Notes: generated by a model not told the origin, from the sequence alone. DNA of 28,781 bases from Rhodocyclaceae bacterium (GCA_023230455.1 JALNXH010000029.1:1-28781); one strand, 5' to 3'; counted from the first letter of the stretch, positions 8,081 through 16,477 are shown. Numbers and translations: made by a program.

Positions 8081-9208
8081 TCAGGTCCGGTCGATGTCTA
8101 CGGCGAGTTGCCAGGTCCCGTCAGGCGCTTTTTTCCAGATGTCCTGTCCTCCCCGCTGGGATTCCACGACCTCCCAGAACGTGCGCTCGTCGATGCCAAG
8201 GTAATCGCAATAGCGGCGAATGAACGAAGGGTCGCACTTGCCGTCGTAGCGCTTGACCAGTTCGATGCCGGCGGCGCGGTCGTAAAGTCCGGCATTGATG
8301 CCTTCCACGACCTGGTCGGTGACGCGCCCGTAACCGTACTTGATGTATTTGATCATCTGGTTGACGGTGACGAAGTCCTCGTCGAGTGCGGTGTAACCGT
8401 TGATGTCGCCGATCGCTTCGGGCGGTTCGGTGCGAATTTTCAGCCCATGCTCGATGGCGATGCGGGCATTCTCGTACTGGTTGAAGTTGGGGATGTAGTA
8501 ACCCAGATAGACCAGCCGCAGTTCGGCCATCCCCATTTCCTCGACGCTCGGGTAGCGGTAGAAGTGCAGATCCTGCGCCGCGATGTCGGCGGGCGCCAGT
8601 TCGTCTATGCCGCTGGCGATGGTGTTGCCCTTGCGCAGGTTGCCGGCGTCGCCGTCGTAGCCGCTGGTCCGCTCACCGATGGTGAAGGACGGATTCTCGC
8701 CGTAGAAGACCAGCGGTATTTGCCAGGCGATGGCGGCGTGGATCGGGATCGCGTAGAGCGCCATCTCGGTGGACTTGCACCAGTTGGCATAGCGCAGGAA
8801 GCCTTGCAGCATCAGCGCCTTCCAGACCTGCGGGTTGAGGCTCAGGCTGAGGGTGTCGAAACCCAGCTCGATCAGGTTGGCCAGGTTGTCGGCGCCGCGT
8901 TCGGCCTGCTGCTCGGGCGGATAGACACAACTCACCAGCAGGGGCTTCAGGCCCAGTTCGTCGCGGGCATGGAGAGCCTGGCGGGTGCTGTCCTTGCCGC
9001 CGCTGACCGTGACGATGCAGTCGTAGCCGTGGCGGGCGTGGGCCTTGCCCCAGCGGGCGATTTCCTCGATCTCGCGCTGACGGGCGTCCCAATTGATGGC
9101 TTCGTTGGCCTTGGCTTCGGCATGGCGGCAGGGCAGGCAAACGCCCTCGTCGTCGAACACGATGTTCGGCCGGGTATCGGGATTGACGCAGCGTTTGCAG
9201 TAGCGCAT
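8081..9208 (-). CDS. N-acetyl sugar amidotransferase (WbuX/PseA family), canonical copy
   Basis: A 375-residue enzyme predicted to convert an N-acetyl sugar into its acetamidino form. It has C4/C7 and C24/C27 cysteine pairs (MRYCKRCVNP and EGVCLPC) and the full ATP-pyrophosphatase loop SGGKDS at residues 69-74. Later motifs include PLVFYGENPSFTIGERTSG and IKYIKYGYGRVTDQV. It lies directly upstream of hisH and hisF, the expected ammonia source, in the order known for WbuX/WbuY/WbuZ systems. In a pseudaminic acid locus the likely substrate is CMP-pseudaminic acid or a precursor, as for Campylobacter PseA; this assignment is inferred. It differs strongly from the copy at 5307-6569, so the two are not recent duplicates. 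Confidence 0.9.
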   Translation of the reverse strand: MRYCKRCVNPDTRPNIVFDDEGVCLPCRHAEAKANEAINWDARQREIEEIARWGKAHARHGYDCIVTVSGGKDSTRQALHARDELGLKPLLVSCVYPPEQQAERGADNLANLIELGFDTLSLSLNPQVWKALMLQGFLRYANWCKSTEMALYAIPIHAAIAWQIPLVFYGENPSFTIGERTSGYDGDAGNLRKGNTIASGIDELAPADIAAQDLHFYRYPSVEEMGMAELRLVYLGYYIPNFNQYENARIAIEHGLKIRTEPPEAIGDINGYTALDEDFVTVNQMIKYIKYGYGRVTDQVVEGINAGLYDRAAGIELVKRYDGKCDPSFIRRYCDYLGIDERTFWEVVESQRGGQDIWKKAPDGTWQLAVDIDRT

Positions 9209-9221
9209 GGCTGTCCGGCCG

Positions 9222-9863
9222 CTAGTTTGCAGCGGCGGTTTTTTCCATCAGGAACCAAGTCTCGTCGCCGTGCAGGAAACGCGGGTCGCGCCGGTATTTG
9301 AAACCATAGGCGAGCAGGCGCAGGTCGGGATGGCGTTCCATGATTTCGCCGGCGAAGTCGCGCTTGAACAGGCGCTCCTCATGTCCCCGGTAAGGGATGC
9401 TGACCGGGGTCGGGTTGTAGTACTCGACCATGCAGACATACCTGCGGCTGCTGGCGTAAATTGCGTCGTAGACCGTCCCCAGATGCTCCGGGTTGATGTG
9501 GATCAGCACCCCCTTGATGAAGGCCAGGTCGTGGCTGTCGCGCGGCGCGTAATCGAGAATCGACTGGTGGCGCACATCGACATAGCCGAGAGACCCGAGT
9601 TCGGCGGCGGCCTGCGCATTGATTTCGATGGCGGCCAGCGTGGCTGCCGGCAGCAGTTGCCGTAGCGCGCGCAGATTCATGCCGATGTTGGCGCCGAATT
9701 CGATCACCGAGCCGATTCGCTGGGCATGGCCGAGGATTTCCGAGAACAGCGACAGGTTGGCGGCCAAAAGCTCGGGTGCGTTGTTGCGGCCGATGTATTC
9801 GTTGCCGAAGTCGCCAGCCCAGAAGGCTTCCTGTTCGGTCTTGAAGGACGATTGGTCAGACAT
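9222..9863 (-). CDS. Pseudaminic acid biosynthesis-associated methylase
   Basis: A 213-residue S-adenosylmethionine-dependent methyltransferase. The N-terminus MSDQSSFKTEQEAFWAGDFG and the following NEYIGRNN are typical of the Pse-associated methylase family. The SAM-binding motif is VIEFGANIGMN at about residues 53-63, and an AAIEIN motif II follows. ATG 9863 is chosen over an in-frame ATG at 9929 because AAGGA lies five bases upstream and family similarity begins there. It is the first gene after a repeat-bearing gap of 159 bases and lies 13 bases before the canonical amidotransferase. It probably methylates a pseudaminic acid derivative or its substituent; the exact position cannot be told. 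Confidence 0.88.
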   Translation of the reverse strand: MSDQSSFKTEQEAFWAGDFGNEYIGRNNAPELLAANLSLFSEILGHAQRIGSVIEFGANIGMNLRALRQLLPAATLAAIEINAQAAAELGSLGYVDVRHQSILDYAPRDSHDLAFIKGVLIHINPEHLGTVYDAIYASSRRYVCMVEYYNPTPVSIPYRGHEERLFKRDFAGEIMERHPDLRLLAYGFKYRRDPRFLHGDETWFLMEKTAAAN

Positions 9864-9903
9864 AGGTTTTCCTTGTGTGCGGCGAGGGAAGCACCGAATA
9901 AGT

Positions 9904-10000
9904 CCGTTCGCATTGAGCCTGTCCCCCAAGGGGATTTCCTCCGGGGCGCCGAAATGCGCGCCCGCAAAATCAAGGGCTTCGACAAGCTCAGCCCGAACGG
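9904..10000. repeat. REP-like inverted repeat in the sugar locus
   Basis: The left arm CCGTTCGCATTGAGCCTGTC (9904-9923) is the reverse complement, at 16 of 20 positions, of the right arm GACAAGCTCAGCCCGAACGG (9981-10000), with 57 bases between. The right arm extends leftwards as GGGCTTC (from 9974) and can fold on itself (GGGCT with AGCCC). This motif is of a kind I recognise as dispersed in proteobacterial intergenic regions. The whole gap between genes is 9864-10022; apart from the methylase ribosome binding site (9869-9873) I see nothing else in it. It could act as a transcript stabiliser or a weak terminator. Confidence 0.7.
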
Positions 10001-10022
10001 TGGGTACTTGTTCAGTGTTTTC

Positions 10023-11132
10023 CTAGGCTTCACCGAGAAGTTTACGAATTTCCTCGACCACCGCCGCCGTAGCGCAACCGGCCGGCGGGAGACTCCCGGA
10101 AGATACTCCGTCGATGCTTTGGCGATCAGGGCCAAAAAGTAGCTTTTCGAGCACAGTTCGCAGTTTGTCCGGGTCATAGACGGCAATGCTGCGGCCGCTG
10201 CGGTTGCTCGGCAGCGGATCGAGTCCTTTCAAATCCGGTTGTAGGCTGACCACCGGACAACCCATCAGCGTCGCTTCATAGAGCAAAGCCGAATTCATGC
10301 CCAGCACCAAGTCCGCACTCAGGGCCGCTTCGAGCTGATCCTGCGTCTTCCAGATAGCGACACGAAAATCGTCTTCTTGAATTTCGGCAAACTTGTCGTC
10401 GGATTCCCGCGGGTGCGGACGCAGGGCCAGGATGATCGGCGTGCCGTGCTTTTTTGCCAGATGCGAGAGGGCGGCGCAGGTGAGCGCCAGTACGTCGTGT
10501 TCGTCGAAACCGAGGGCGGCCCGCGCGGCTTCCGGGCTGCCGTGAATGTCGGCAAAAGGCTGGGAAACGAACAGCACCAGACGTGCGTCGGCGTCCGCTC
10601 CGATCCCGCTTCTCAAGGCGCGGCGACGTTGCGGCGTGAAACGGTCATGGGCCAGTGCCAGCCGGTCGAACGCGGGTTGTCCGGTGACGACCAGGCGGTC
10701 GGCGGGAAATCCCTCGTCGATCATCTCGCGACGGGCCAGTTCGTCCATGACGGCGAGCCTGTCGGCAAGCACCCGCCGGCCGTCGGCGAGGAAGCGACGC
10801 CGGTAGTTGCTCCAGAAGTCGAGGACGGCCAGCGAGGGGATGCCTTTGCTTTGCGCCCGGGCCACGGCGTCCAGTTCGAGGTTCTCGGCATTCACCGACG
10901 TGGCTGCCAGCAGCAGGTCCGCGTCCGCCAGCGCGGCGGCCAGGCCGCCGGCTTCGATTGCCGCGATGCCCTGCGACTGCCAGAGCGAGACCGCCTGGGC
11001 ATAGGCGCAGGGAATCACCCGGTAGCGCCCTTCGTCGAGCAGCGCCCTGACCACGGGGGCCAGTGCCGCCGCCCCGCCCGGATCGCCGGCGACAGCGACG
11101 ACGGTCGGGCGCGAGGCCGCGTCGCGATTCAT
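10023..11132 (-). CDS. GT-B-fold protein of unknown specificity (glycosyltransferase or epimerase-like)
   Basis: A 369-residue protein starting MNRDAASRPTVVAVAGDPGG. Two-domain GT-B features are visible: an N-terminal Rossmann-like stretch with GDPGGAAALAPVVRALLDEG, and a C-terminal donor-side segment with LALRPHPRESDDKF (about 235-248) and GMNSALLYEATLMGCPVVSL (about 278-297). The last segment resembles nucleotide-sugar-binding loops of 2-epimerases and KpsS/LpxB-like transferases. I do not recognise a named family. The ATG at 11132 overlaps the oxidoreductase stop as ATGA. In a pse operon it could be a transferase or a sugar-processing enzyme. It lacks the start motif of LegG-type 2-epimerases. 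Confidence 0.8.
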   Translation of the reverse strand: MNRDAASRPTVVAVAGDPGGAAALAPVVRALLDEGRYRVIPCAYAQAVSLWQSQGIAAIEAGGLAAALADADLLLAATSVNAENLELDAVARAQSKGIPSLAVLDFWSNYRRRFLADGRRVLADRLAVMDELARREMIDEGFPADRLVVTGQPAFDRLALAHDRFTPQRRRALRSGIGADADARLVLFVSQPFADIHGSPEAARAALGFDEHDVLALTCAALSHLAKKHGTPIILALRPHPRESDDKFAEIQEDDFRVAIWKTQDQLEAALSADLVLGMNSALLYEATLMGCPVVSLQPDLKGLDPLPSNRSGRSIAVYDPDKLRTVLEKLLFGPDRQSIDGVSSGSLPPAGCATAAVVEEIRKLLGEA

Positions 11133-12124
11133 CGGCCTACCGCAACGGCCAAGCCGCCCCGTTTCGCCGACAGCCTTGCCGCCTCGGCGACCGCCAGCGT
11201 TTCCAGGGCGTCTGCGGCGGAACACAGTGGTGGGCGGCGCTGCGCCACCGCGGTCAGCAGGTCGCCGGCGGCGAGCAACAGGGTGTCGCGCATATCCACT
11301 TCGCCGCTTTCCTGTTCCAGCAGCGCCCGATAGCCGGAGTAGCGTGGGCTGTCGCCGGCCAGATCGAGCTGAAAACGGTGGCCGGAGTCGAAAATCCGCA
11401 GTCGGCCCCGGGAACCCAGCAGGTCGATCTCGAACAGGCTGTAGTCGCGGTGATCGAGGGCGGTCAGAGTGCCGACGGCGCCGCCGGCGAATTCCAGCCG
11501 GGCATCCAGGGTCGGGTCGTCGCCGTTCTCGCCGAGCGCGTCGAAGCCGCGCACGGCGGCGATTTCGCCGGCGAACATGCGCGCCCAGTCGATCCAGTGG
11601 GTGCCGTTGTGCAGCGTGCCCTTGGTGTAGCAGCCGCGGATCTGGCGCAGTTCGCCGAGCAGACCGTCTCTCACCCGCTGCGCCAACTGGCGCTGTCCCC
11701 GGGCATAGCGTCGGGAGTAGTTCACGGCAACGACAATGCCGCGGGCTTCGGCCTGCGCGACCAGGGTGCGGCCGTCCATGCAGCTCAGGGCCAACGGTTT
11801 CTCGGCGAGCACGCCGCGGACGCCGGGTGTCGCCAGGACCTGGGCAAGAATCGCCGCATGCGTGGCGTCGGGGGTGCAGATGCTGACCAGTTCCGGGCGC
11901 ACGCGGTCGAGCATCTGGCCCACGTCGGTGAAGTGTGCGGCCACTTGCCAGCGCCGGGCGCAGCGCTGCGCCCGCTCGGCGTTGGCGTCGCAGACGGCGG
12001 CCAGTTCGACATCGGCGCAGGCGCTCCAGGCGCCGGCGTGGGTGTAGATGTCGGTGATGCGCGGATCGTCGGCAAAGGCGCTGCCGATGTTGCCGCAGCC
12101 GATGAGGACGGCGCGCAGGGCCAT
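11129..12124 (-). CDS. Gfo/Idh/MocA-family oxidoreductase
   Basis: A 331-residue NAD(P)-dependent dehydrogenase. The N-terminal Rossmann motif is AVLIGCGNIGSAF (about 5-17), and the conserved EKPLAL segment, which contains the family's EKP motif, is at about 108-113. The HNGTHWIDWARMFAG region (about 171-185) supplies the usual active-site histidine. Relatives oxidise or reduce sugars and nucleotide sugars. It begins immediately after the pseI stop (TGA then ATG, no gap) and overlaps the next gene by 4 bases, so it is co-expressed with the Pse pathway. None of the six known Pse steps needs this enzyme, so it probably alters the sugar or makes a second one. Confidence 0.9.
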   Translation of the reverse strand: MALRAVLIGCGNIGSAFADDPRITDIYTHAGAWSACADVELAAVCDANAERAQRCARRWQVAAHFTDVGQMLDRVRPELVSICTPDATHAAILAQVLATPGVRGVLAEKPLALSCMDGRTLVAQAEARGIVVAVNYSRRYARGQRQLAQRVRDGLLGELRQIRGCYTKGTLHNGTHWIDWARMFAGEIAAVRGFDALGENGDDPTLDARLEFAGGAVGTLTALDHRDYSLFEIDLLGSRGRLRIFDSGHRFQLDLAGDSPRYSGYRALLEQESGEVDMRDTLLLAAGDLLTAVAQRRPPLCSAADALETLAVAEAARLSAKRGGLAVAVGR

Positions 12125-13165
12125 TCAGAGCATGTCCCAGGACAGCGGCGTGCCGCGGGCGATGTCGCGACCGGCCTTCTTGCCCAGAAATACGTCCAGA
12201 TGCTTCGGGGCCAGCCCCAGCCCCGGACGGATCGCGCGCAGATTGTCGGGCGTGAACGCTTCGCCGGCCTTGACGTCGGCCACCACATAGAGCGAACGGC
12301 GGAAGGCGAGGGAATTCTTCTCCGCCGCCGTGGGACCGTAGCGGACGCTGCCGAGCGACTGCCAGGCGCGTTCACTTTCGACGACCAATGCACGCAGTTC
12401 TTCCGGCTCCAGGGAAAAGGCCGAGTCCACGCCGCCGTCGGCGCGGCGCAGGGTGAAGTGCTTTTCGATCACGCATGCCCCGAGGGCGACGGCGGCCACG
12501 GCCACGCCGACGCCCATGGTGTGGTCGGAGATGCCCACTTCGCAGTCGAACAGCGTGCGCAGATGGGGGACGGTGAGCACATTGCTGTTCTCCGCCGTCG
12601 CCGGGTAGGTGCTGGTGCATTTGAGCAGCACCAGTTCGCGGCAACCCGCCGCCCGTGCGGCGCGCACGCTCTCGTCGAGTTCGGCCACCGTGGCCATGCC
12701 GGTGGAGACGATCATCGGCTTGCCAGTGGCGGCAATGCGGCGGATCAGCGGCAGGTCGGTGTTCTCGAAGGAGGCCACCTTGTAGCAAGGGGCGCCGAGT
12801 TGTTCGAGAAAGTCGACGGCGGTTTCGTCGAAAGGGGTGGAAAAGGGAATCAGTCCAAGCGTCCGGCAGCGCTCGAAGATCGGCCCGTGCCATTCCCAGG
12901 GGGTGCTCGCCTCTCGGTAGAGATCGTAGAGACTGCGTCCGTTCCACAGGCTGTTGCCGTCCTGGATCGAAAAGCCGGCGCCGGCGATGTCCAGCGTCAT
13001 GGTGTCCGCGGTATAGGTTTGCAGCTTCAGCGCATGGGCACCGGCGGCGGCGGCGGCCTCGACGATGGCCAGCGCGCGTTCCAGCGACTGGTTGTGGTTG
13101 CCGGACATTTCGGCGATCACGAAGGGGGGCTGGTCGCGGTTGACGAGGCGATGGGCGATTTTCAT
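12125..13165 (-). CDS. pseI: Pseudaminic acid synthase PseI
   Basis: A 346-residue NeuB-family enzyme that condenses phosphoenolpyruvate with 2,4-diacetamido-2,4,6-trideoxy-L-altrose to give pseudaminic acid. Markers of the PseI branch, rather than NeuB or LegI, are FVIAEMSGNHNQSLERAL (about 15-32), KLQTYTADTMTLDI, FSTPFDETAVDFLE and KCTSTYPATAENSN. GISDHTMG and EKHFTLRRADGGVDSAFSLE are also intact, followed by a C-terminal SAF (antifreeze-like) domain ending near RGTPLSWDML. The start ATG 13165 lies five bases after the pseG-pseH stop. A longer in-frame extension to 13861 overlies the fusion gene and carries no family similarity, so it is rejected. Confidence 0.97.
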   Translation of the reverse strand: MKIAHRLVNRDQPPFVIAEMSGNHNQSLERALAIVEAAAAAGAHALKLQTYTADTMTLDIAGAGFSIQDGNSLWNGRSLYDLYREASTPWEWHGPIFERCRTLGLIPFSTPFDETAVDFLEQLGAPCYKVASFENTDLPLIRRIAATGKPMIVSTGMATVAELDESVRAARAAGCRELVLLKCTSTYPATAENSNVLTVPHLRTLFDCEVGISDHTMGVGVAVAAVALGACVIEKHFTLRRADGGVDSAFSLEPEELRALVVESERAWQSLGSVRYGPTAAEKNSLAFRRSLYVVADVKAGEAFTPDNLRAIRPGLGLAPKHLDVFLGKKAGRDIARGTPLSWDML

Positions 13166-13170
13166 GATCT

Positions 13171-14625
13171 TCAGTTGACGTTGAGAACGAACTCGGCCGC
13201 TTCCCGCACGTAGCCGGCGGCGCAGAAAACCGATTGGGAGCGTCGGTTGTCGGCCTTGATGCGGGCCTTGAGGCGGGCGACGCCAGGCCGGTTCAGCCTC
13301 AACCAGTGCGTCCCGGCCCTCAGCAATTGCTCGCCCCGGCCCTGACCGTGGCAACCGGGTACCAGATAAATGGACACTTCGGCCTCCGTGTCGTTGATGT
13401 CGTACCGTAGCACACCCACCGCGGCGTCGCGGTCTGCGCCGATCAGCAGGACGCGCCGGGGATCGGCCAAGGTGGCCTGCAGCCAGGCCAAATGGCGGTC
13501 GAGGGCAATCGGTGTCGGATCGAAGCTGGGCAATCGGTTGATTTCGGCATTGCGCCAGGCGAGAAGGTTTTTCGCGTCGTCCAGCCGGGCGTGGCGCAAG
13601 TCCAGTGCCAGCGGCAGCAGGGCGGCGGCGACGCGCCCGCAACCCCGTCCGTCGCAGAGTCGCGCGGCGATGCGGGCGCAACTTTCGCGCAGCCAGGCAT
13701 TGGACGAGAGCAGCCGCAGGGCATCGGCGTAGTCGGCCGTTGTGGGCCGGGTGCCCAGATAGACCTGCCCGCCGCGCCGGGCGACGCTTTCGGCGATCAG
13801 CCGCTGGTTTTCCGCAATCGCGGTGACGATCGACGGCAGACCCAGGCAGGCCCGCTCCCATGTGGAAATGCCGCCGGCGCCGATGGCCAGATCGCAGGAC
13901 GCCATCAGTCCGGGCATGTCCTCGCAGTATTCGATCAGCTGGAGTCGGGGATGCCGCGCGTAATGCTGCATCAGCGCATCGCGATGGGGATTCGATTTCC
14001 CCAGTACCACGCTGGCCTGAATGCCTTCAGGCGTGCCTGCGATGAAGCCCTCGATGGCTTTCGCCGTTTCGCCGCCCGGGTCGGCGCCGCCGAAACCGAT
14101 CAGCACATGCTCCATGCGGCCCGAGTATCGCCGGATTCCCCGCGCGGCGGCGAACCCGGCGCGCAGCAGGGCGTAGCGGGGACCCAGCAGACGACGGCAG
14201 CCGTGCGGTGTCCGATCCCGGTAGGCGTTGTCGTCATCGAGGACGTTCTGGTCCAGCAGCACCTCGCAGTCGTGACGGCGGCCGATGTCGTCGATCGCGC
14301 AGCGGGCGCCGAACGCCGGCGCCACGGCGCGTTCCCAGTCTGCGTCGAGGCTGTAGTGGTCTACCATCAGCCAGTCGAAACGCTCGCCGCCGAGCGCGGC
14401 CTGCATCTGTTCGATCTCCTGCGCCGGCGACGCTTCCGCATCGGGAAGGCGCCTTACCTCGTGCCCCTTGGCTTCCAGCCAGTCGCACAAATGGCCCGGC
14501 GCTTCCCGGCAAAAGAAAACGGTTTGCTCGCCACGAAGTTTCAGTTCGTCCGCCAGGGCGGCGCAACGGACCACGTGCCCGCTGCCGATGGCGCTGGAGG
14601 CGTCGGCACGGAAAGCGAAGCGCAT
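13171..14625 (-). CDS. pseG: PseG-PseH fusion: UDP-sugar hydrolase joined to N-acetyltransferase
   Basis: A 484-residue protein with two pathway activities in one chain. Residues 1 to about 335 match PseG, the UDP-2,4-diacetamido-2,4,6-trideoxy-beta-L-altrose hydrolase: MRFAFRADASSAIGSGHVVR with H17 at the position of the catalytic His of Campylobacter PseG, IGFGGADPGG, and GAGGISTWERACLGLP. Residues about 340-484 form a GNAT domain (LLAWRNAEINR, CHGQGRGEQLLRAG and RIKADNRRSQSVF) as expected for PseH, which acetylates the 4-amino group one step before PseG. No frameshift or internal stop separates them. The start is ATG 14625, 17 bases after pseF. A GGAG lies 11 bases upstream, so spacing is long. 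No separate pseH is needed nearby. Confidence 0.95.
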   Translation of the reverse strand: MRFAFRADASSAIGSGHVVRCAALADELKLRGEQTVFFCREAPGHLCDWLEAKGHEVRRLPDAEASPAQEIEQMQAALGGERFDWLMVDHYSLDADWERAVAPAFGARCAIDDIGRRHDCEVLLDQNVLDDDNAYRDRTPHGCRRLLGPRYALLRAGFAAARGIRRYSGRMEHVLIGFGGADPGGETAKAIEGFIAGTPEGIQASVVLGKSNPHRDALMQHYARHPRLQLIEYCEDMPGLMASCDLAIGAGGISTWERACLGLPSIVTAIAENQRLIAESVARRGGQVYLGTRPTTADYADALRLLSSNAWLRESCARIAARLCDGRGCGRVAAALLPLALDLRHARLDDAKNLLAWRNAEINRLPSFDPTPIALDRHLAWLQATLADPRRVLLIGADRDAAVGVLRYDINDTEAEVSIYLVPGCHGQGRGEQLLRAGTHWLRLNRPGVARLKARIKADNRRSQSVFCAAGYVREAAEFVLNVN

Positions 14626-14642
14626 GAAAGTTTTTGCTCCGC

Positions 14643-15332
14643 TCAGGAGGGCTCTGCCGCCAGCAGGCGCCAGAGCAGTTCGGCCCGCTGCCAGTCTTCC
14701 TCGGTGTCGATGTCCTGCACGCGATGCCGGGGCAGCATCACCGGCGCCGCGCGTTCGGAGAAGATGCGTTCCTCTTCCTTCCAGGCGCGTGGCGTACCCC
14801 AGTAGAACTGGCCGGCGTCGTGCAGGGCTTCCGGCAGATCCTGCGAGCGGGTGGGGAAGTGTTCGGGGAAAATCATCCGCACGCCCTTGCCTTCGCGCAA
14901 CAGGCCGCGAAACACCGGATAGGGGAAGGTGGTGGCGGCGAAGGCGAAATCCATTCCCGGCTGTTGCAGCAGGCGCCAGCCTGTGCGCAGGTCGTCGGCA
15001 TGGACGAAAGGGGCCGTAGCGTAGATGCAGCAGACCGCTTCCAGAGGCCAGCCCTGTGCTTCCGCCCAACCGATGGCGTGGCGGATGACGGGAATGGTGG
15101 CGGTATGGTCGTCGGCAAGTTCCGGCGGGCGGCGCAGGGACTCACCGCCATGCTCGCGGCCGACGGCGAGAATCTCGTCGTCTTCGCTGGAGACCAGGAT
15201 GCGGTCGAACTGGCCGCTCGCCGTCGCCGCGCGCAGCGAGTGGGCGATCATCGGCAGGCCGGCGAAGAGTTTGACGTTCTTGCGGGGAATGCGTTTGCTG
15301 CCGCCGCGCGCCGGGACGATGGCGATCTTCAT
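14643..15332 (-). CDS. pseF: CMP-pseudaminic acid synthetase (cytidylyltransferase) PseF
   Basis: A 229-residue nucleotidyltransferase that activates pseudaminic acid with CTP, the final step before transfer. The signature MKIAIVPARGGSKRIPRKNV at the N-terminus is the CTP-binding loop of the NeuA/PseF family. ILVSSEDDEI, CIYATAPFV, HDAGQFYWGT and the terminal VQDIDTEEDW motif are in place. Its length and the FPEHFPTRSQDLPEALHDAG segment fit PseF better than NeuA. The start overlaps the pseC stop as ATGA at 15329-15332, and 17 bases separate it from pseG-pseH. Confidence 0.96.
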   Translation of the reverse strand: MKIAIVPARGGSKRIPRKNVKLFAGLPMIAHSLRAATASGQFDRILVSSEDDEILAVGREHGGESLRRPPELADDHTATIPVIRHAIGWAEAQGWPLEAVCCIYATAPFVHADDLRTGWRLLQQPGMDFAFAATTFPYPVFRGLLREGKGVRMIFPEHFPTRSQDLPEALHDAGQFYWGTPRAWKEEERIFSERAAPVMLPRHRVQDIDTEEDWQRAELLWRLLAAEPS

Positions 15333-16477
15333 TGCAGCGCCTCGGCGAGGGCCGCAGCGACTTGGCTCTGCGCGTCCTCGGTCAGTTCTGGAAACAGCGG
15401 CAGGGTGATGGTTTCGCGGTAGTAGCGCTCGGCTTCCGGGAACATGCCGGGGACAAAACCCAGCCGGCGGTAGTCGGGCTGCAAATGGACCGGGATGTAA
15501 TGCACGTTGACCCCGATGCCGGCGGCACGCAGGGCTTCGAATACGGCTCGCCGGCGTGCCGCGGCGACGCGCACCACGAACAGATGCCAAGCCGAGGCGT
15601 CGTCGGCCCCTGCGGCGGGAAGGGTGGCGGGCAGCGTGGCGAGGAGCTCGCGATAGCGACCGACGAGTTGCCTCCGCTGCGCCAGGAACTGAGGCAGGCG
15701 CTTTAGCTGGCTGCTGCCCAACGCGGCCTGCAGGTCGGTCATGCGGTAGTTGTAACCCAGTTCGATCTGCTCGTAGTACCAGGGGCCGTCCGGCTCGCCG
15801 CCCATATCTTTCGGATCGCGGACGATGCCGTGGGAACGCAGTCGGGCCAGGCGTTCGGCGAGGGCCGCAGCGCGGGTGGTGAGCAAGCCGCCTTCGCCTG
15901 TGGTGACCATTTTCACCGGGTGGAAACTGGTGACGGCGATGTCCGAATGGCGGCAGGCGCCGACCCGGTCGCCCTGGCCGTCCTCGGCGCCGAAGGCGTG
16001 ACAGGCGTCTTCGACGACATGGAAACCGAACTCCTGCGATAGTTCGCCGATGGCCTCCATGTCGCAGCAGCGGCCGGCAAAATGCACCGGGATCACCAGC
16101 TTTGGCAGCGTTCCGTCGCGGCGTGCGGCGTGCAGTTTGTCGGCCAGACACCGGGGGTCCAGATTGACGCTGTCGGGCTCCACGTCCACAAAGTCAACGT
16201 CGGCCCCGCAGTAGCGGGCGCAGTTGGCCGAGGCGACGAAAGTGATCGGGCTGGTCCAGACCCGGTCGCCGGGACCGATGCCGAGGGCGAGGCAGGCCAG
16301 ATGCAGGGCGGCGGTACCGCTGCTGACAGCCACTGCATGCGGTGCGTCGCAGAGCGCGGCGGCGGCAGTTTCGAACTGCGGGACGGCCGGCCCCTGGGTC
16401 AGCCAATCCGAGTCCAGCACCGCCAGCACGGCGGCCTTGTCGGCGGCGGAAATGGATTGGCGGCCGTAGGGGATCAT
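15329..16477 (-). CDS. pseC: UDP-4-amino-4,6-dideoxy-N-acetyl-beta-L-altrosamine transaminase PseC
   Basis: A 382-residue PLP-dependent aminotransferase that places an amino group at C4 of the keto-sugar made by PseB, using glutamate. It starts MIPYGRQSISAADKAAVL and carries SSGTAALHLA, VVEDACHAFGA (with D157), and the PLP lysine K189 in SFHPVKMVTTGEGG. NYRMTDLQAALG and HIPVHLQPDY-like segments (VHYIPVHLQPDYRRLGF) follow, as in PseC. It overlaps pseB and pseF by ATGA at both ends, so the three genes are tightly coupled. Confidence 0.97.
   Translation of the reverse strand: MIPYGRQSISAADKAAVLAVLDSDWLTQGPAVPQFETAAAALCDAPHAVAVSSGTAALHLACLALGIGPGDRVWTSPITFVASANCARYCGADVDFVDVEPDSVNLDPRCLADKLHAARRDGTLPKLVIPVHFAGRCCDMEAIGELSQEFGFHVVEDACHAFGAEDGQGDRVGACRHSDIAVTSFHPVKMVTTGEGGLLTTRAAALAERLARLRSHGIVRDPKDMGGEPDGPWYYEQIELGYNYRMTDLQAALGSSQLKRLPQFLAQRRQLVGRYRELLATLPATLPAAGADDASAWHLFVVRVAAARRRAVFEALRAAGIGVNVHYIPVHLQPDYRRLGFVPGMFPEAERYYRETITLPLFPELTEDAQSQVAAALAEALQ

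Noticed and set aside
11063..13213. A 716-codon open frame on the + strand
   Set aside because: It lies antisense to the GT-B, oxidoreductase and pseI genes, all with clear family motifs. Its own product is Gly/Ala/Arg-rich with no recognisable domain, a common result of high GC content.
12125..13861. PseI extended N-terminally to 578 residues
   Set aside because: The extra residues are an out-of-frame reading of the pseG-pseH gene; family similarity starts at ATG 13165.
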